This document shows positions 1 to 20,275 of a stretch of DNA of 64,000 nt, one piece after another. A program made the translations under genes and the position numbers. The notes below the pieces were generated by a model that was not told the origin of the DNA, searched no databases, and worked only from the letters and a program-made list of their open reading frames with translations. Source of the DNA: Lytechinus pictus (taxonomy: Eukaryota > Echinodermata > Echinoidea > Temnopleuroida > Toxopneustidae); contig NC_087251.1 of assembly GCF_037042905.1 (NCBI RefSeq), positions 40,110,373 through 40,174,372 on the forward strand, given 5' to 3'. The stretch's first letter is position 1. Each line of letters starts with the position of its first letter.

Positions 1-680
1 TTCAAATAAAATGATGTACAGTGTCTAGTGAAATACTTCTACACACTTTTATGTTTGTTTCTATTTGATAAAGAATAAAAAGCTGAATCCATACATATTA
101 TCCATATAAAAAACTGATCACGGACGGACATTAATTTCATCACGGACACATCTACCAGAAAAATTTACTTCCTATATTTTTTTTCTACCAATTTATGTTT
201 GATGATAGATTAATGTTAAGAGTGCAAGAAAATCCAAACCAAATTGGAGTAACTTTGAAAACAACAAAACTAGAGTGAATTGAATTTGAATAAATTTACT
301 TTGTCCGTCCGTGATGAAATTAATGTCCGTCCGTGATGATTTTGGATTGAGTTTATGATATGGATAAAATGTATGGATTTCAGCTATGTTCAAATAAAAT
401 AATGTACAGTGTTTAGTGAGATACCTCTACACCTTTTTATTTTTTATTTCTATTCTGATAAAGAATAAAAAAACTTTTCATCTTTTTTTTCATCACGGAC
501 GGAAATTTCAAAATGGAAATGTTAACACCTACCAAAAAAAATTAGTTCCCAATATTTTTTTCCTACTAATTTATGTTTGATAATAGATTAATGTTCAGAG
601 TGCAAGAACATCCAAACCAAATTAGAGTAACTTTAAAAACAACAAAACTAGAGTGGATTTAATTTGAGTAAAAATGTCCG
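1..680. repeat. Two-copy tandem duplication, period ~387 bp
   Basis: The start TTCAAATAAAATGATGTACA recurs at 388 with one change and is followed in both copies by a CTACAC...GATAAAGAATAAAAA stretch, an AAACAACAAAACTAGAGT stretch and TCCGTCCGTGATGA motifs. The second copy differs by small indels. CATCACGGACGGA and its reverse complement occur several times within each unit. The left unit may continue beyond the window edge. No gene is seen. Confidence 0.8.
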
Positions 681-1144
681 TCCGTGATGAGAGGTAATAG
701 CACCCCCATGAATAAAATGGACTATTCCAGTACTTTCGGAATCATCAATCTTCATGAAACTAAGTTCTTTGAAACCTGAGATATCAAAGATTAATTTAAA
801 AGCAATTTTGATAGAAATACCTTTAAAAAAAATTTTCACCTCAATGCTAACCCTTAACCGATCATGCTCATTACTCAAGAAGAAAGTGGTTAAATTCTTT
901 GAGAAAGAAAGTCTCACAATTCACGAGATTTTGCAGGGACATGAATTCAGCCACGAGAGGACTTGGATAAATCTTGCTCATTGCTCATTAACACGGGCTT
1001 GCAGACTGACTGTTTGAGCATACCATATTGCTAATTTTGTTGAGAGCCTATTATTTTTATTATAAAAAAAAACAAGTCCACACATGAGGCAGCCATCAAT
1101 TTCAAGTTTAACCGCTCACAATGGCGGTCTTCTGCATTTATTAA
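681..1144. other. Unassigned sequence
   Basis: Opposed reading frames of 87-89 codons overlap here (754-1017 + and 648-917 -), but neither resembles a known protein or shows splice context. I see no repeat structure. Confidence 0.5.
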
Positions 1145-1148
1145 TTAA

Positions 1149-2036
1149 AGGTCAAGTTCAACCCAGAAAAATGTTGATTTGGATAAATAGAGAAAATAGA
1201 GAAAAAATCAAACAAGCACAAAACTGAAAATTTCATCAAAATCGGAAGTTATGACATTTTAAATATTTTGCTTATTTTTCGCATAACAGTTATACAACGA
1301 AGTGATATGCAAATGAGGCAGCCGATGATGTCCCTCACTCACTATTTCTTTTGTTTTTAATTTTTTGAATTGTACAAAATTTTATTTTTACCAATGTGAC
1401 AATAAGGACCAACTTGACTGAGCCATAAATTTTAATACAATGGTAATACTACATGTTCAGGAAGGAACAAAACATTGTTTTACAGGACAATGAGGAAAAA
1501 TGAGAATATTTCATGTTTCATTTAATAAAACACAAAAGAAATAGTGAATGGGTTACGTTATCAGTCACCTCATTTGCGTGACAACCAGGATGTGCATATA
1601 ACTGTTTTGGGGTGTTGTAGTAGGGGTGTTGTGGCTCAGTGGATAAGTCTCTGGACTTTGAACTACAGGGTCCGGGTTTCAATTCCCACCGCAGCACTAG
1701 CGTCCTTTGGCAAGGCTTTAATCTACATTTGCCACTCTCCACCCAGGTGTAGTAAATGGGTACCCGGTAGGAAGAAATTTCTTTAATGCTCGAGCGTCCA
1801 ATCAGGATAGCCATGCTAAAGCCGAGATAATAGTATGCAGCGCTTAGAGACAAAGCGCTATGTAAATGTTGCATATTATTATCATTATTTTGTGAAATTA
1901 AGCGTAACTTCAGAATATCATAACTTTCTTATTTACATTACATGTACATCTAATATTGATGAAATTTTCAGTGTTACGTTTGTTAGATTTTTCTCTTTTT
2001 ATTCAAATCAATTTTTTGTTGAGGTGGACTTGTGCT
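1149..2036. mobile_element. piggyBac-like MITE, family A, carrying a nested SINE
   Basis: TTAA direct repeats flank it at 1145-1148 and 2037-2040. The ends are AGGTCAAGTTCAACCC and the inverse of GAGGTGGACTTGTGCT. The interior matches the complete copy at 24828-25398: ATTTCATCAAAATCGG, ATGCAAATGAGG, ACAAAAGAAATAGTGA and ATGTGCATATAACTG occur in the same order. It is longer than that copy because a tRNA-headed SINE sits inside, splitting the sequence ATAACTGTTTTGTGAAA. TTAA target choice is typical of piggyBac. It codes for nothing and needs a transposase supplied elsewhere. Confidence 0.85.
1620..1891 (+). mobile_element. tRNA-derived SINE nested in a MITE
   Basis: The head has a polymerase III A-box-like GTGGCTCAGTGGATAAG and a B-box-like GGGTTTCAATTCCC at tRNA spacing. 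The body has TAGCGTCCTTTGGCAAGGC and AAATGGGTACCCGGTAGG, and the tail ends in AAAGCGCTATGTAAATG followed by an ATT-type microsatellite. The copy at 10,862-11,213 shares body and tail. Its insertion is younger than the MITE it interrupts. Confidence 0.85.
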
Positions 2037-2040
2037 TTAA

Positions 2041-2255
2041 TGTTGTTTTTCATTATTAAAAAGTAAAGTATATATATGCTCACATCAAATTTTTGTTTAT
2101 TATGTACTATGATTATATTGTATATATTATGGATTATTTTGTATACAAACAATGAAAATACATTTGGTATTGTATTATTTTGAACGTAGTAATAAAAATA
2201 AAACAAACACATAGTTATAAAGAAGGCGTATAGCATTTTCATTTACTTGAATGTA
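2041..2255. other. AT-rich unassigned sequence
   Basis: Low-complexity AT-rich DNA between a MITE and a SINE. The minus-strand frame at 2003-2242 is low-complexity and unsupported. Confidence 0.5.
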
Positions 2256-2261
2256 GGATAA

Positions 2262-2380
2262 AAAGGCAATGTTCAATGCCTTGCTCACGGCCATTAGTGC
2301 CATGGCCAGGATAGAATTTCAAACTGGAATGTGTCTACATGTAGCAGGTGACTTAGACCACTCGGCCACGGCACCTCCAC
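2262..2380 (-). mobile_element. tRNA-derived SINE fragment
   Basis: On the minus strand the head reads GGTGCCGTGGCCGAGTGG followed by TCTAAG, a Ser/Leu-tRNA-like A box, then a B-box-like AGTTTGAAATTCTATCC. After it come CATGGCACTAATGGCCGTG and GCAAGGCATTGAACATTGCC. The arm folding is too poor for a functional tRNA. Confidence 0.7.
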
Positions 2381-2631
2381 ACTAACTAATTTGCTTCAAA
2401 ACATGCTTTCAATTATCAAACTCAACTTGATTTTCCACCAATAGGAATGGACATTCTAATTTTTATTGAGACTTCCATTTCATTTAGAAGTTGTATTTTA
2501 GCTAATCTTGTTTGTTAGTTTTTGTATAAGCTAAGATGTTACATTCAAATACTTATGAGTATAAATTAGTACTATGCAATCTGCACCATTGATCTTTCAG
2601 AACCCCACCCTATCCTAAAATGAATAATAAC
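2381..2631. other. Unassigned sequence
   Basis: No repeat, RNA or exon is recognised. A search for the missing N-terminal RAD51 coding sequence was negative here. Confidence 0.5.
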
Positions 2632-2637
2632 ATGATA

Positions 2638-3050
2638 CAGGGTGCTACATAACTTTTTAGAAGCACTTGCCCGGTCGGGCAAGTATATTTTTAAATAGTT
2701 GGAATATACTTGCCCAAAAATCTATTTCACTTGCCCGAAAAAAATCATTGAAAAAAAAAATTACCTCTTCAAAACAAAGTTTTGCGGTTTTATAAACCAT
2801 TGACCTTTTTCTCTCTTTTGACATGAACCGATCTACTTTGTCATTCTTTGTTCAAAGTGATTTTTATTTTGCCTGCCATGACAAAAATTAGGGTCAATAT
2901 ATCATATCGACTCTAATTTTGGTCATTCTACTGTGAGAATTTTGCTTGCACAATTCGGGCAAGTAGTTTTGGTCTTTACTTCAAAACACTTGCCCGACTC
3001 TAACTTTCACTTGCCCTGGGCAATCGGGCAAGTGCTTATGTAGCACCTTG
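2638..3050. mobile_element. Foldback DNA element with CTTGCCCG motifs
   Basis: Terminal inverted repeats CAGGGTGCTACATAA and CAAGGTGCTACATAA bound 413 bp, with the six-base direct repeat ATGATA on both sides (2632-2637 and 3051-3056). Inside, CTTGCCCG and CGGGCAAG alternate at both ends so the element can fold on itself. CAGGG termini recall hAT elements, which usually make 8 bp duplications; only 6 bp match here. A fragment with the same motif lies at 49,505-49,585. It ends 44 bp before a RAD51 exon. Confidence 0.85.
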
Positions 3051-3094
3051 ATGATATTCTCTAAACTAAAACAAAACTCTATTCACTCAAACAG

Positions 3095-13161
<10,067 letters not shown>

Positions 13162-13611
13162 TCTTATCAATGCTATCACCGGAAAAGTTTATGAACTCTT
13201 TATTATCAGGGCCAACCTGAGATGGCCTACCTTGTATGGACATTGGTTTAGTTAATCTTGCTTCGATTAGATGAGATCATGGTGCACCATAGTGGTACAT
13301 AGAGTCGGGACATTGGAACAATATCTATGAAGACTAGACTGGGAATATCCTGATCAGCCTGGATATCATTAATGTCATAATCTCATATTCCATGCTAATC
13401 TTCTCAATGTATCTTCTCCCATATTTTCTGTTGAGATTGAACTTCTGATTGAGCCATTTGTACATAGCTTGTACTACCAGAAGATTTCTTAAATATAGTG
13501 TATTGTATGAAAGGACATCAATTCATTTACTACTGATGCTTTGTTACATGTACTCTGTATAATACATTGTTCAGCAGATCATTTCTTGTTTTTGTGATCA
13601 ATATCGTTACC
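13162..13611 (+). other. RAD51 3' untranslated region and downstream flank
   Basis: Unique-looking sequence directly after the RAD51 stop, probably its 3' UTR. There is no AATAAA; AATACA at about 13,561 is a weak alternative signal. It ends where the G-run repeats begin. Confidence 0.5.
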
Positions 13612-14650
13612 CTAATAAGACGGGAGGAGGGGGGGGGGAGCCGATTCAGCCCCCCTCAACATTTTTAATGATAAATCCGCTGCGCAATTTTTTTTACCGC
13701 GTTGCTCACTGACTTTTTACCTTTTAACCCTAAATCTTCCGGGGTATTTTGATTCTTGTCATTCCCTGGGGGGGGGGGGCATTATGGCCCCCCCTTAAGA
13801 CCTCACCCGCGGATTGCGCGATCACAACGAAAATTTGCATGATGGTAGAGAATGACGTAATCTACTCAGTTGCATTGGTAAATTTCACTGAATTTATATA
13901 TTTTTATTTTATATGAATTAATTATGCTAATTTATTCATGAAATCATACTTTTTGCTCTGATTCACTAAATAAAGCTCCTAGAATGCTATTTTTTGGTGA
14001 AAATATTCTTTATAGCATTCCTAACAATTGTGAATGAAAAAAATTTTGGTACCAAGACCGATTTCTTATGTATTTTTATTGTTTTTTAAATTTCTTATGT
14101 ATTTCTTTGTTTTCTATGGAAATCATTCCAGACTTAATTCTGATCATAAACAAGGCAAAATTAATTAAGTTTAATCAGTAAAAGTAGAAATAATGATACA
14201 TTTATGAATTTTGGCTAAATACACAATTTGCATTTGATTTGTACATGAAATCACGTTTATGAGCAATTTTGGGTCTGACATGCACTTACATAATGTCGTA
14301 ATTGCGTACCCGGGCGTCACAAATTTGGTCTCAAAATTTGCGTGAGTAAAAAGTCAGTGAGCGGCGAGGTTAAAAAATTTTGCGCAGCAGATATATCGCG
14401 AAAATTGTTGAGGGGGGGCCATTATGCCCCCCCCCCCCGGAAGAATTAGGGTTAAGTCTCGTCCAACTTTTGAGACCAAAATTGCAACTCCCAGGTTCAC
14501 GGTTCTGAAATTACGCAACATTTTGTAAGTGTATGCTGACCCAAATAGATGTATCATTATTTCTCCTTGTACTGATTAAACTCAAATAATTTCATCTTAT
14601 TTATGGTCAGAATAAAGTCCCAGTTAATTTCCATCGAAAAGTTAAGAATA
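13612..14650. mobile_element. G-run MITE (family B) split by a related MITE
   Basis: The left part starts CCCTAATAAGACGGG and runs to CTCACTGACTTTTTACCTT. It resumes after 14,455 with GTCTCGTCCAACTTTTGAGA. The uninterrupted paralog at 31,919-31,960 reads CTGACTTTTTACTCTTAAGT then CTTGCGC, confirming the break lies exactly at a TTAA. The right end is truncated or rearranged near 14,650. Confidence 0.8.
13728..14451. mobile_element. Nested G-run MITE with TTAA target duplication
   Basis: TTAA at 13,724-13,727 and 14,452-14,455 flank 724 bp with terminal repeats CCCTAAATCTTCCGGGG and CCCTAATTCTTCCGGGG. Subterminal G and C runs and GGGGGGCATTATGGCCC-like blocks occur near both ends. TTAA duplication and the CCCTA tip suggest mobilisation by a piggyBac-type transposase. 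It is non-coding. Confidence 0.88.
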
Positions 14651-15013
14651 TCATTTACAATGTATCTATTCATTTCTTTTCATTCTCAAGTACCACACTT
14701 TTTAAAGATAAATGTTTAGAATACTTAGCAGTGAAAACCATGTTCATAAATGTTATAGATTATAATTACAAGAGATTCAAAGATAATTAGTACACTACTA
14801 ACTGTTACCAAATGACATCAAATAAAAATACATATGCTTGAAGATCTTCCATATAAATATATACATCTGAAAGTCTGTATTTTATCAATGCGCTTTGCAT
14901 TGGTATTAGTAGACATATAACACTGCTTCTGTGTTGGCATGAGCAATAGTTAGTGCAAATGCTAATTAATTTGTAACTAATTAAGTTCATTCCAACTGGA
15001 AGTTCCAATTGGA
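14651..15013. other. Unassigned sequence
   Basis: AT-rich, with a 101-codon minus frame (14,805-15,110) that runs into the CAACTGG element and is therefore unlikely to be a gene. Confidence 0.5.
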
Positions 15014-15472
15014 CCAGGACCAAAATCCAGTTGAATCCAATTAGAGCAAAACCAATTGAAACCAGTTGGTCAACTGGTTTCAATAGGGAAATTGGAACAA
15101 CTGGTTCCAATTGAAACCAGTTACCAATTGGTTCCAGTTAAAACCAATTTGGCAAAAGGAACCAGTTGCCAATTGGTTTCAATCGGTTCCACTTGAAACC
15201 AATTAGGCAACTGCATCTCAGTTGGTTCCAGTTTTTCCAATTTCCCTATTTAAACCAATAGAATCCAATCGGATTTCCAGTTACCCAACTGGTTCCACTT
15301 AGAAGTCATTTCCAGTTGGAAGACATTTCCAGTATCTCAACTGGTTCCAGTTAGGATTTCAAGTAGCCCAACAGGTTTCAATTGGAAATTGTTATATTCC
15401 AGTTAAAACCAATTGAAACCTATTGAAACCAGTTGGAAATCCAACTGGTTTCAATTGGATTTTGGTCCTGGG
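15014..15472. mobile_element. MITE-like element built of CAACTGG/CCAGTTG repeats
   Basis: The ends CCAGGACCAAAATCCAGTTG and, inverted, CCAGGACCAAAATCCAATTG mark 459 bp. Almost the whole interior is an alternation of AACCAGTTG, CAACTGGTTTCAATTGG and CCAATTGAAACC, with more than ten CAACTG or CAGTTG hexamers on both strands. Because the motif is paired with its complement, the element is extensively self-complementary. A related stretch lies at 56,135-56,340. Non-coding. Confidence 0.85.
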
Positions 15473-15645
15473 GCGTGCTAGCTAGCTGTCAATAATGATT
15501 TTTTTTTTGGTGTGAATTTGGTTTTTCTTTTGGTACTGTTATTAAAAGCAAGGATTTGTGGAATCCCTGATGTAAATATCCTCAAATTTGTTTATTGAAT
15601 TCATTTATCTGTTGGAAGTTTTAATAAGAGAGAAATTAAACCTTT
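15473..15645. other. Unassigned sequence
   Basis: AT-rich spacer between two repeat elements; nothing recognised. Confidence 0.4.
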
Positions 15646-16185
15646 GACCCTATCAATAACGGGGGGGGGGGGCTTGGAGGCTCCTCTCAACATTTGGCAC
15701 AATATTTTCGCTGTGCGAAATTTTTTACCTTTCTGCTCACTGACTTACTTTCAAGTCTTGCGGTTCCAAAATTACACAACATTTTGTAAGTGAGACACAA
15801 AATTGATCAAAAACACGATTTTGTGTACAAAGTCAATGCAAATCGTGTTTTCAACCAGAAACCATAAAATGTATGTTATTTTTACTTTTGTTGGTCTAAA
15901 TGGATTTATTTTATGCTGTTTATGATCTTAAAAGAGTCGTTGACAAGGTTCATTGAAAAAACAATGAAAAAGAAAAGGTAAAAAAAACAAGGAAATACAT
16001 AAGAAAATTGCAAAAAAACAGTATAATACATAAGAAATTGATCTGATATTGCAATTTCTTTCATCGCAAACAATTTCTACACCAAAAACTAGAAAAGGAA
16101 AAGTATGATTTTGCATACTAATTACGCATAAATTAGCATTATCAATTAATAGCAATTTTCATGAAATAAATTACTATACAGTTTT
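15646..16185. mobile_element. G-run MITE (family B), right-truncated copy
   Basis: Begins ACCCTATCAATAACGGGGGG and follows the complete copy at 31,820: CACAATATTTTCGCTGTGCG, GTTCCAAAATTACACAAC, AAAACACGATTTTGTG and TTAGCATTATCAATTAATAG. The right G/C run and terminal repeat are missing. Confidence 0.75.
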
Positions 16186-16281
16186 TTTTTTAAGAGACTG
16201 GGAAAAATTAATCTCACTGAAAATTTTTAGATTTGATTTTGAAGAAATCTATTTCTTGTCATCTCTCAAAAGGTTCATTAA

Positions 16282-16870
16282 AGGGGAATCCAACCCAAAT
16301 AAAAACTTGTTATAAGGAAAAGAAAAAACAGACAAGTTGATAGGTGAAAGTTTGAACAATATTGGACAAACAACAAGAAAGTTATGAATTTTTAAAAGTT
16401 GTAAATATTGGTAATCACTATACCCATGGAGACTTCAAATTGGCCGCATATGGGATGCCATAGTGATGTAAGGCAAGGACTACTCTTTCATATACTCCAA
16501 TACATATTATGGCTAGAATGTCATTTTCCCCAAAAGTTTTATTTTAAATCATATTTTTCTTTCATGAGGACATAAAACAATATACTACCTGGGCTATATT
16601 AAGATTTCTGCCCCAGGGGAATGGGTTCTTAGGAGAAAACCACAAATCCCTTATAATAAATTACATGGCCTATGTGAAAGTTGTCCTTGCCCCTTGTCAT
16701 AATTTACTTACCCAGTTGCCAATTTGAAATCTACATATTAGTGATCTCAATTTTAAAGCAGATATAACTTTCTTATTGCTTGTCTGATTTCTTTCAAACT
16801 TTCACCATTCTGTTTGATTTATTTTTCTCCTTCCCAACACAACATTTTATGGCCAAGGCTGGATTCCCCT
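16282..16870. mobile_element. TTAA-flanked MITE, family C
   Basis: TTAA at 16,278-16,281 and 16,871-16,874 flank ends AGGGGAATCCAACCC and the inverse GGCTGGATTCCCCT. The interior arms pair loosely, for example ACAAGAAAGTTATGAATTTT with ATATAACTTTCTTATTGC. No coding capacity. Confidence 0.82.
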
Positions 16871-17329
16871 TTAATACATTACATTGGTATTCCTATGTGT
16901 TTATTAATTTTGCATTTTTTTTTTTTTGGGGGGGGGGGGGAATTTGTTTACTATGTTGAACACTCATGGCATTGTCCTCTTACATGTTTGTTGTGATTAT
17001 CCTAAAATGCACATAATTAATATGGAACAAGTGCATTTCTATTTTGTATGAAGTCTCGTAAAGAAAATATTAGTGAGACTTCAAAGAAATCGAAAATTTT
17101 AGCCCGGCCCATTGACTTGTACACATTTCATAATCACTTTGCAAATTATCGAGAAGGCCGTCCCAGTCTCTTACACTAAGACCATATCAGAAGCCAAAAC
17201 AATATATTATTGGAAAACTGAAGAACTAGAATACAACAATGCAAGTTTCATGCATTGATCGTGCTGCATTAAACACTTGAATTTGTAATTCTTGATTTAT
17301 GGGTTTCATTGCGCTTCTCAATGACCCAA
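16871..17329. other. Unassigned sequence with a T/G homopolymer junction
   Basis: Contains T13 followed by G12 at about 16,915-16,940. Otherwise featureless. Confidence 0.45.
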
Positions 17330-17900
17330 ATTCTATCCATGTGGTCGGAGTTAGGTCAATCAAGTATTACTGAAAATCCTGCCCGAGTTTCAAGTCACAT
17401 GACCAAGGTCAAAGGTCATTTAGGGTCAATGAACTTTGACCAAGTTGGGGGTATTTGTTGAATTACCATCATAACTTTGAAAGTGTATGGATCTGATTCA
17501 TATTACCTGGACATAAGAGTAATCAAGTATCACTGAACATCATGTGCGAGTTTCAGGTCACATGACCAAGGTCAAAGGTCATTTGAGGTCAATGAACTTT
17601 GGCCATGTTGGAGGTAATTAAATTGCCGTCATAACTTTCAAAGTTTATGGATATAGTTTATGAAATGTGGAAATAGGGATATTCAAGTATCACAGACAAG
17701 TCTTAATTAGGTCACATGATTAAGGTCAAATATCATTTAGGGTCATGTATTGTATCATTATATGAATGGTGTTTTTTGTTAAATATTTTATAGTAGTTTT
17801 CAAAGTCAGCACTGCTGCTATATTGATTCGCGTAATTCAGGTGAGACTGCCAGAGGCGCTCCACTTGTTTATTTTATTTATATTTTATTTTGTTATTTTA
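17330..17900 (-). repeat. Tandem array with AGGTCAAAGGTCA direct repeats
   Basis: Units of about 160 bp carry AAGGTCAAAGGTCATTTAGG at about 17,409 and AAGGTCAAAGGTCATTTGAG at about 17,569, each followed by TCAATGAACTTTG, with a decayed third unit at about 17,722. Outside the array lie AGTCAGCACTGCTGCTATAT and CAGGTGAGACTGCCAGAGGC, found inverted at 37,085-37,140. AGGTCA-n-AGGTCA is the DR1 half-site arrangement bound by nuclear receptors such as HNF4 and RXR; activity is untested. Confidence 0.75.
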
Positions 17901-18477
17901 GCCCAAACGCCATCTGGACCCTTGTTTTTTCTTTTAGCATGTTATTACGCTGCATGCCTATACTAAAGTCTAATTGCGATTTTGACCCCTTTACCATTTT
18001 GTCAAATAGTCAGGCAATACCCATTTTATCTAATATTCATTGGTCTAAAACCACTTAGTTATTATATGGTTAGATGAACTGTTTAGGAACCCAATTTTCT
18101 ATTGAAAAAAATAACGAATAATGGTAGACGAAAAAGAAATTATAGACTATCTGGGCATTAGTTTCGGTGGGTATTAGATCAAGTGTATAGTGCAGTGTAG
18201 ACCAAATGTCAAGTAGATCAAATTGATAGTAGGGTTATCCAATGCGAAGACTAGCTATCTGAGAACAAGAACAAACTGCGCTGCTTGTAGACCAAATGAA
18301 AATGAACCAAAACTGCAGAGGCAAAAATTACAGCTTAAAAAGGCAGGGGTTAACTGGTAGAGATGAAAATGGTAGAGCTATAAATGGCGGAGGAATAGCA
18401 GCTGTAAAATGAGACAGGTAAAAAGTAATTGTATACTGAGACCTACATCGATAAGTCAACAGTATTAAAGTAAGTAT
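17901..18477. other. Unassigned sequence
   Basis: Short purine-rich and AT-rich tracts, with repeated short words such as GTAGACCAAATG. No gene or recognised repeat. Confidence 0.4.
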
Positions 18478-18765
18478 CACAAATTTTCAACTAAAATCAT
18501 AAATTAATTCCTTGCGAGTTTTCTCAGAATAAAGTTATGATTTTTTGAAATTTGTTAAAAGTGCTCTAAGAAACGCGTTTTACCAAACAGCAAGGGATTA
18601 CTCTAATGATTTAAGCTAAAAATATCGTTTTCTCACATAGAGGTGGATTGCCATTCCTATATTTAACAATCATGAGGGCGTTCAGGGCACTTTTTAGAAA
18701 GAAAAAAAATCATAACTTATAATTCTAAGGAAACTCGTCATGGCTTTAGTTGGAAATGTGGTTAT
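18478..18765. mobile_element. Foldback element
   Basis: TTTTCAACTAAAATCATAAA and TTATGATTTTTTGAAATTTG on the left pair with inverted AAATCATAACTTATAATTC and GGCTTTAGTTGGAAAT on the right. Arms are about 85 bp, with a spacer of about 120 bp. Confidence 0.7.
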
Positions 18766-18919
18766 TTATTTAATAGTCAAGAGCCGAACCTGGGGGGGGG
18801 GGTTAAATATATATCGCACATGTTCAATGAAATTCATGAACTAATAATCACTTTAATTGCTATTTTGGAAATAAAAGTAAGATTTTTGTTTAAGCATTTT
18901 TTGGGGGAAATGGTCATTC

Positions 18920-19147
18920 ACTTTTCAGAGGTGAAATAATGGGGTGAAAAATAAAAAGTCATATCTTACGTAATAAAACAAAAGAAATAATGAGTAGGTC
19001 ATGGCTACCCACGTTTGCATACCGAACAAGATGTGCTATATAGCCTAACTTTCATTTAAAATGAAGCGAAACTATGTAATAACTTTCATATTTCTAATCC
19101 AATTTTGATACAAACCAACTTTTTTTTTACGATGGACTTCCCTTTAA
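18920..19147. mobile_element. MITE family A, decayed right half
   Basis: AACAAAAGAAATAATGAGTA, TTTGCATACCGAACAAGATG, AACTTTCATATTTCTAATCC and the end GATGGACTTCCCTTTAA follow the complete copy at 24828-25398 with many changes. Confidence 0.65.
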
Positions 19148-19329
19148 CATTTTATCAAACCAAAGAAACATGCAGTATTCAGTTTTATTGAAACGACATT
19201 GACGGAGACAATCTCTCTGAATCCACTCACAATAATTAAATAGTCAAATTGACTGGTTGCCAAATAAAAAGAAGACCCCCGCCCTCACAAAACGACGAAT
19301 GTACATCCTTGATAGGACTATTGTTGTTA

Positions 19330-19628
19330 CGCACCGAGGCGAAATCTAGCGATTCATGGCGGGACATTTTGAAAAAAGCGGCTGTGTGGCAGAAGAGAGC
19401 ATGAATTTCACCAACAGGACAAGTACGACAACTAAAAACTACTCACAGACGGGAATAAAACAATAAAATAACAACGAGAGAAGGATTTAAACAGCGGGCA
19501 TGTGTTCTCAAACAAAACTGGGCATCCTTCTGGTTTTCTTTTCCTGATAATTATTACTGCGTACGATCGAGAGTAAAATGATGGGAACTTCAGGAAGCGA
19601 TTTCTAACATAGGTTTGGTGATAATCAG
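19330..19628 (+). promoter_or_regulatory. Possible non-coding first exon
   Basis: A CpG-richer, non-repetitive stretch ends in a perfect donor CAG|GTAAGT at 19,626-19,634. It has no long open frame and looks like a 5' UTR exon. No TATA box or downstream partner exon can be assigned with confidence; a candidate acceptor and ATG at about 20,529 (ACATGGATACG) opens a 126-codon frame that I do not recognise. Weak call. Confidence 0.25.
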
Positions 19629-20275
19629 GTAAGTATTATGATTATTTTAATGTCAAAAACACTGTTTTAAGGACGTCTTTAGAAGTTGCTCAAGTGGTGT
19701 TTTACAATCACCGAGATTCACTCTTACTATGTTCAAGTTTATTGTGCTCAGTAACCACTGTGTGGTGAATAAAGATTGGCAATGTTTTGTTTAATTTCTT
19801 TTGATCTAGTGAATAAATGCTTGACTTCGGGGCACAGTCAGTTTAATTTCTACGACAGTTATTATATGCCTTGGTTAAAAACTAAATTAAATCCTCATTT
19901 TTTTTCTTATCAAAATACAAATTCCATCGATAGGGGCCTCACGAAAATATGCTCAATTTTTTTCTTCAGCGCTTTGGTATGTTTGGTGAATACATAAAAA
20001 TAACAACCCCAAGATTATAGAGAAAATGAATAAACTTTAGTAATTGTCTGTTTAAAAAATGACATCTTGATTTTTGTTGGGGTTTGTGTTGAATATTGCA
20101 GTAAAAAGGTTGTTTAATATTTCAAGGACGTTGTTTACGACCGTCACTCTAAGTTACTACTATTGTTTAAACTTTTAAAACAATTTGTTTAAATTTTAAG
20201 CAAGTTGTTTAAAAAATGAACAACTTGTTTAAAAATTTCATCAAGTTATCTTGAGTAAAAAAGCACACTTTAAAA
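19629..20275. other. Unassigned sequence ending in a TTGTTTAAA repeat
   Basis: At about 20,160-20,245 a short degenerate repeat of (A)CAA(C)TTGTTTAAA occurs five times. The remainder is AT-rich and unassigned. Confidence 0.5.

Noticed and set aside
754-1017. 87-codon + frame as an upstream RAD51 exon
   Set aside because: Peptide has no resemblance to the helix-hairpin-helix region and no matching splice sites.
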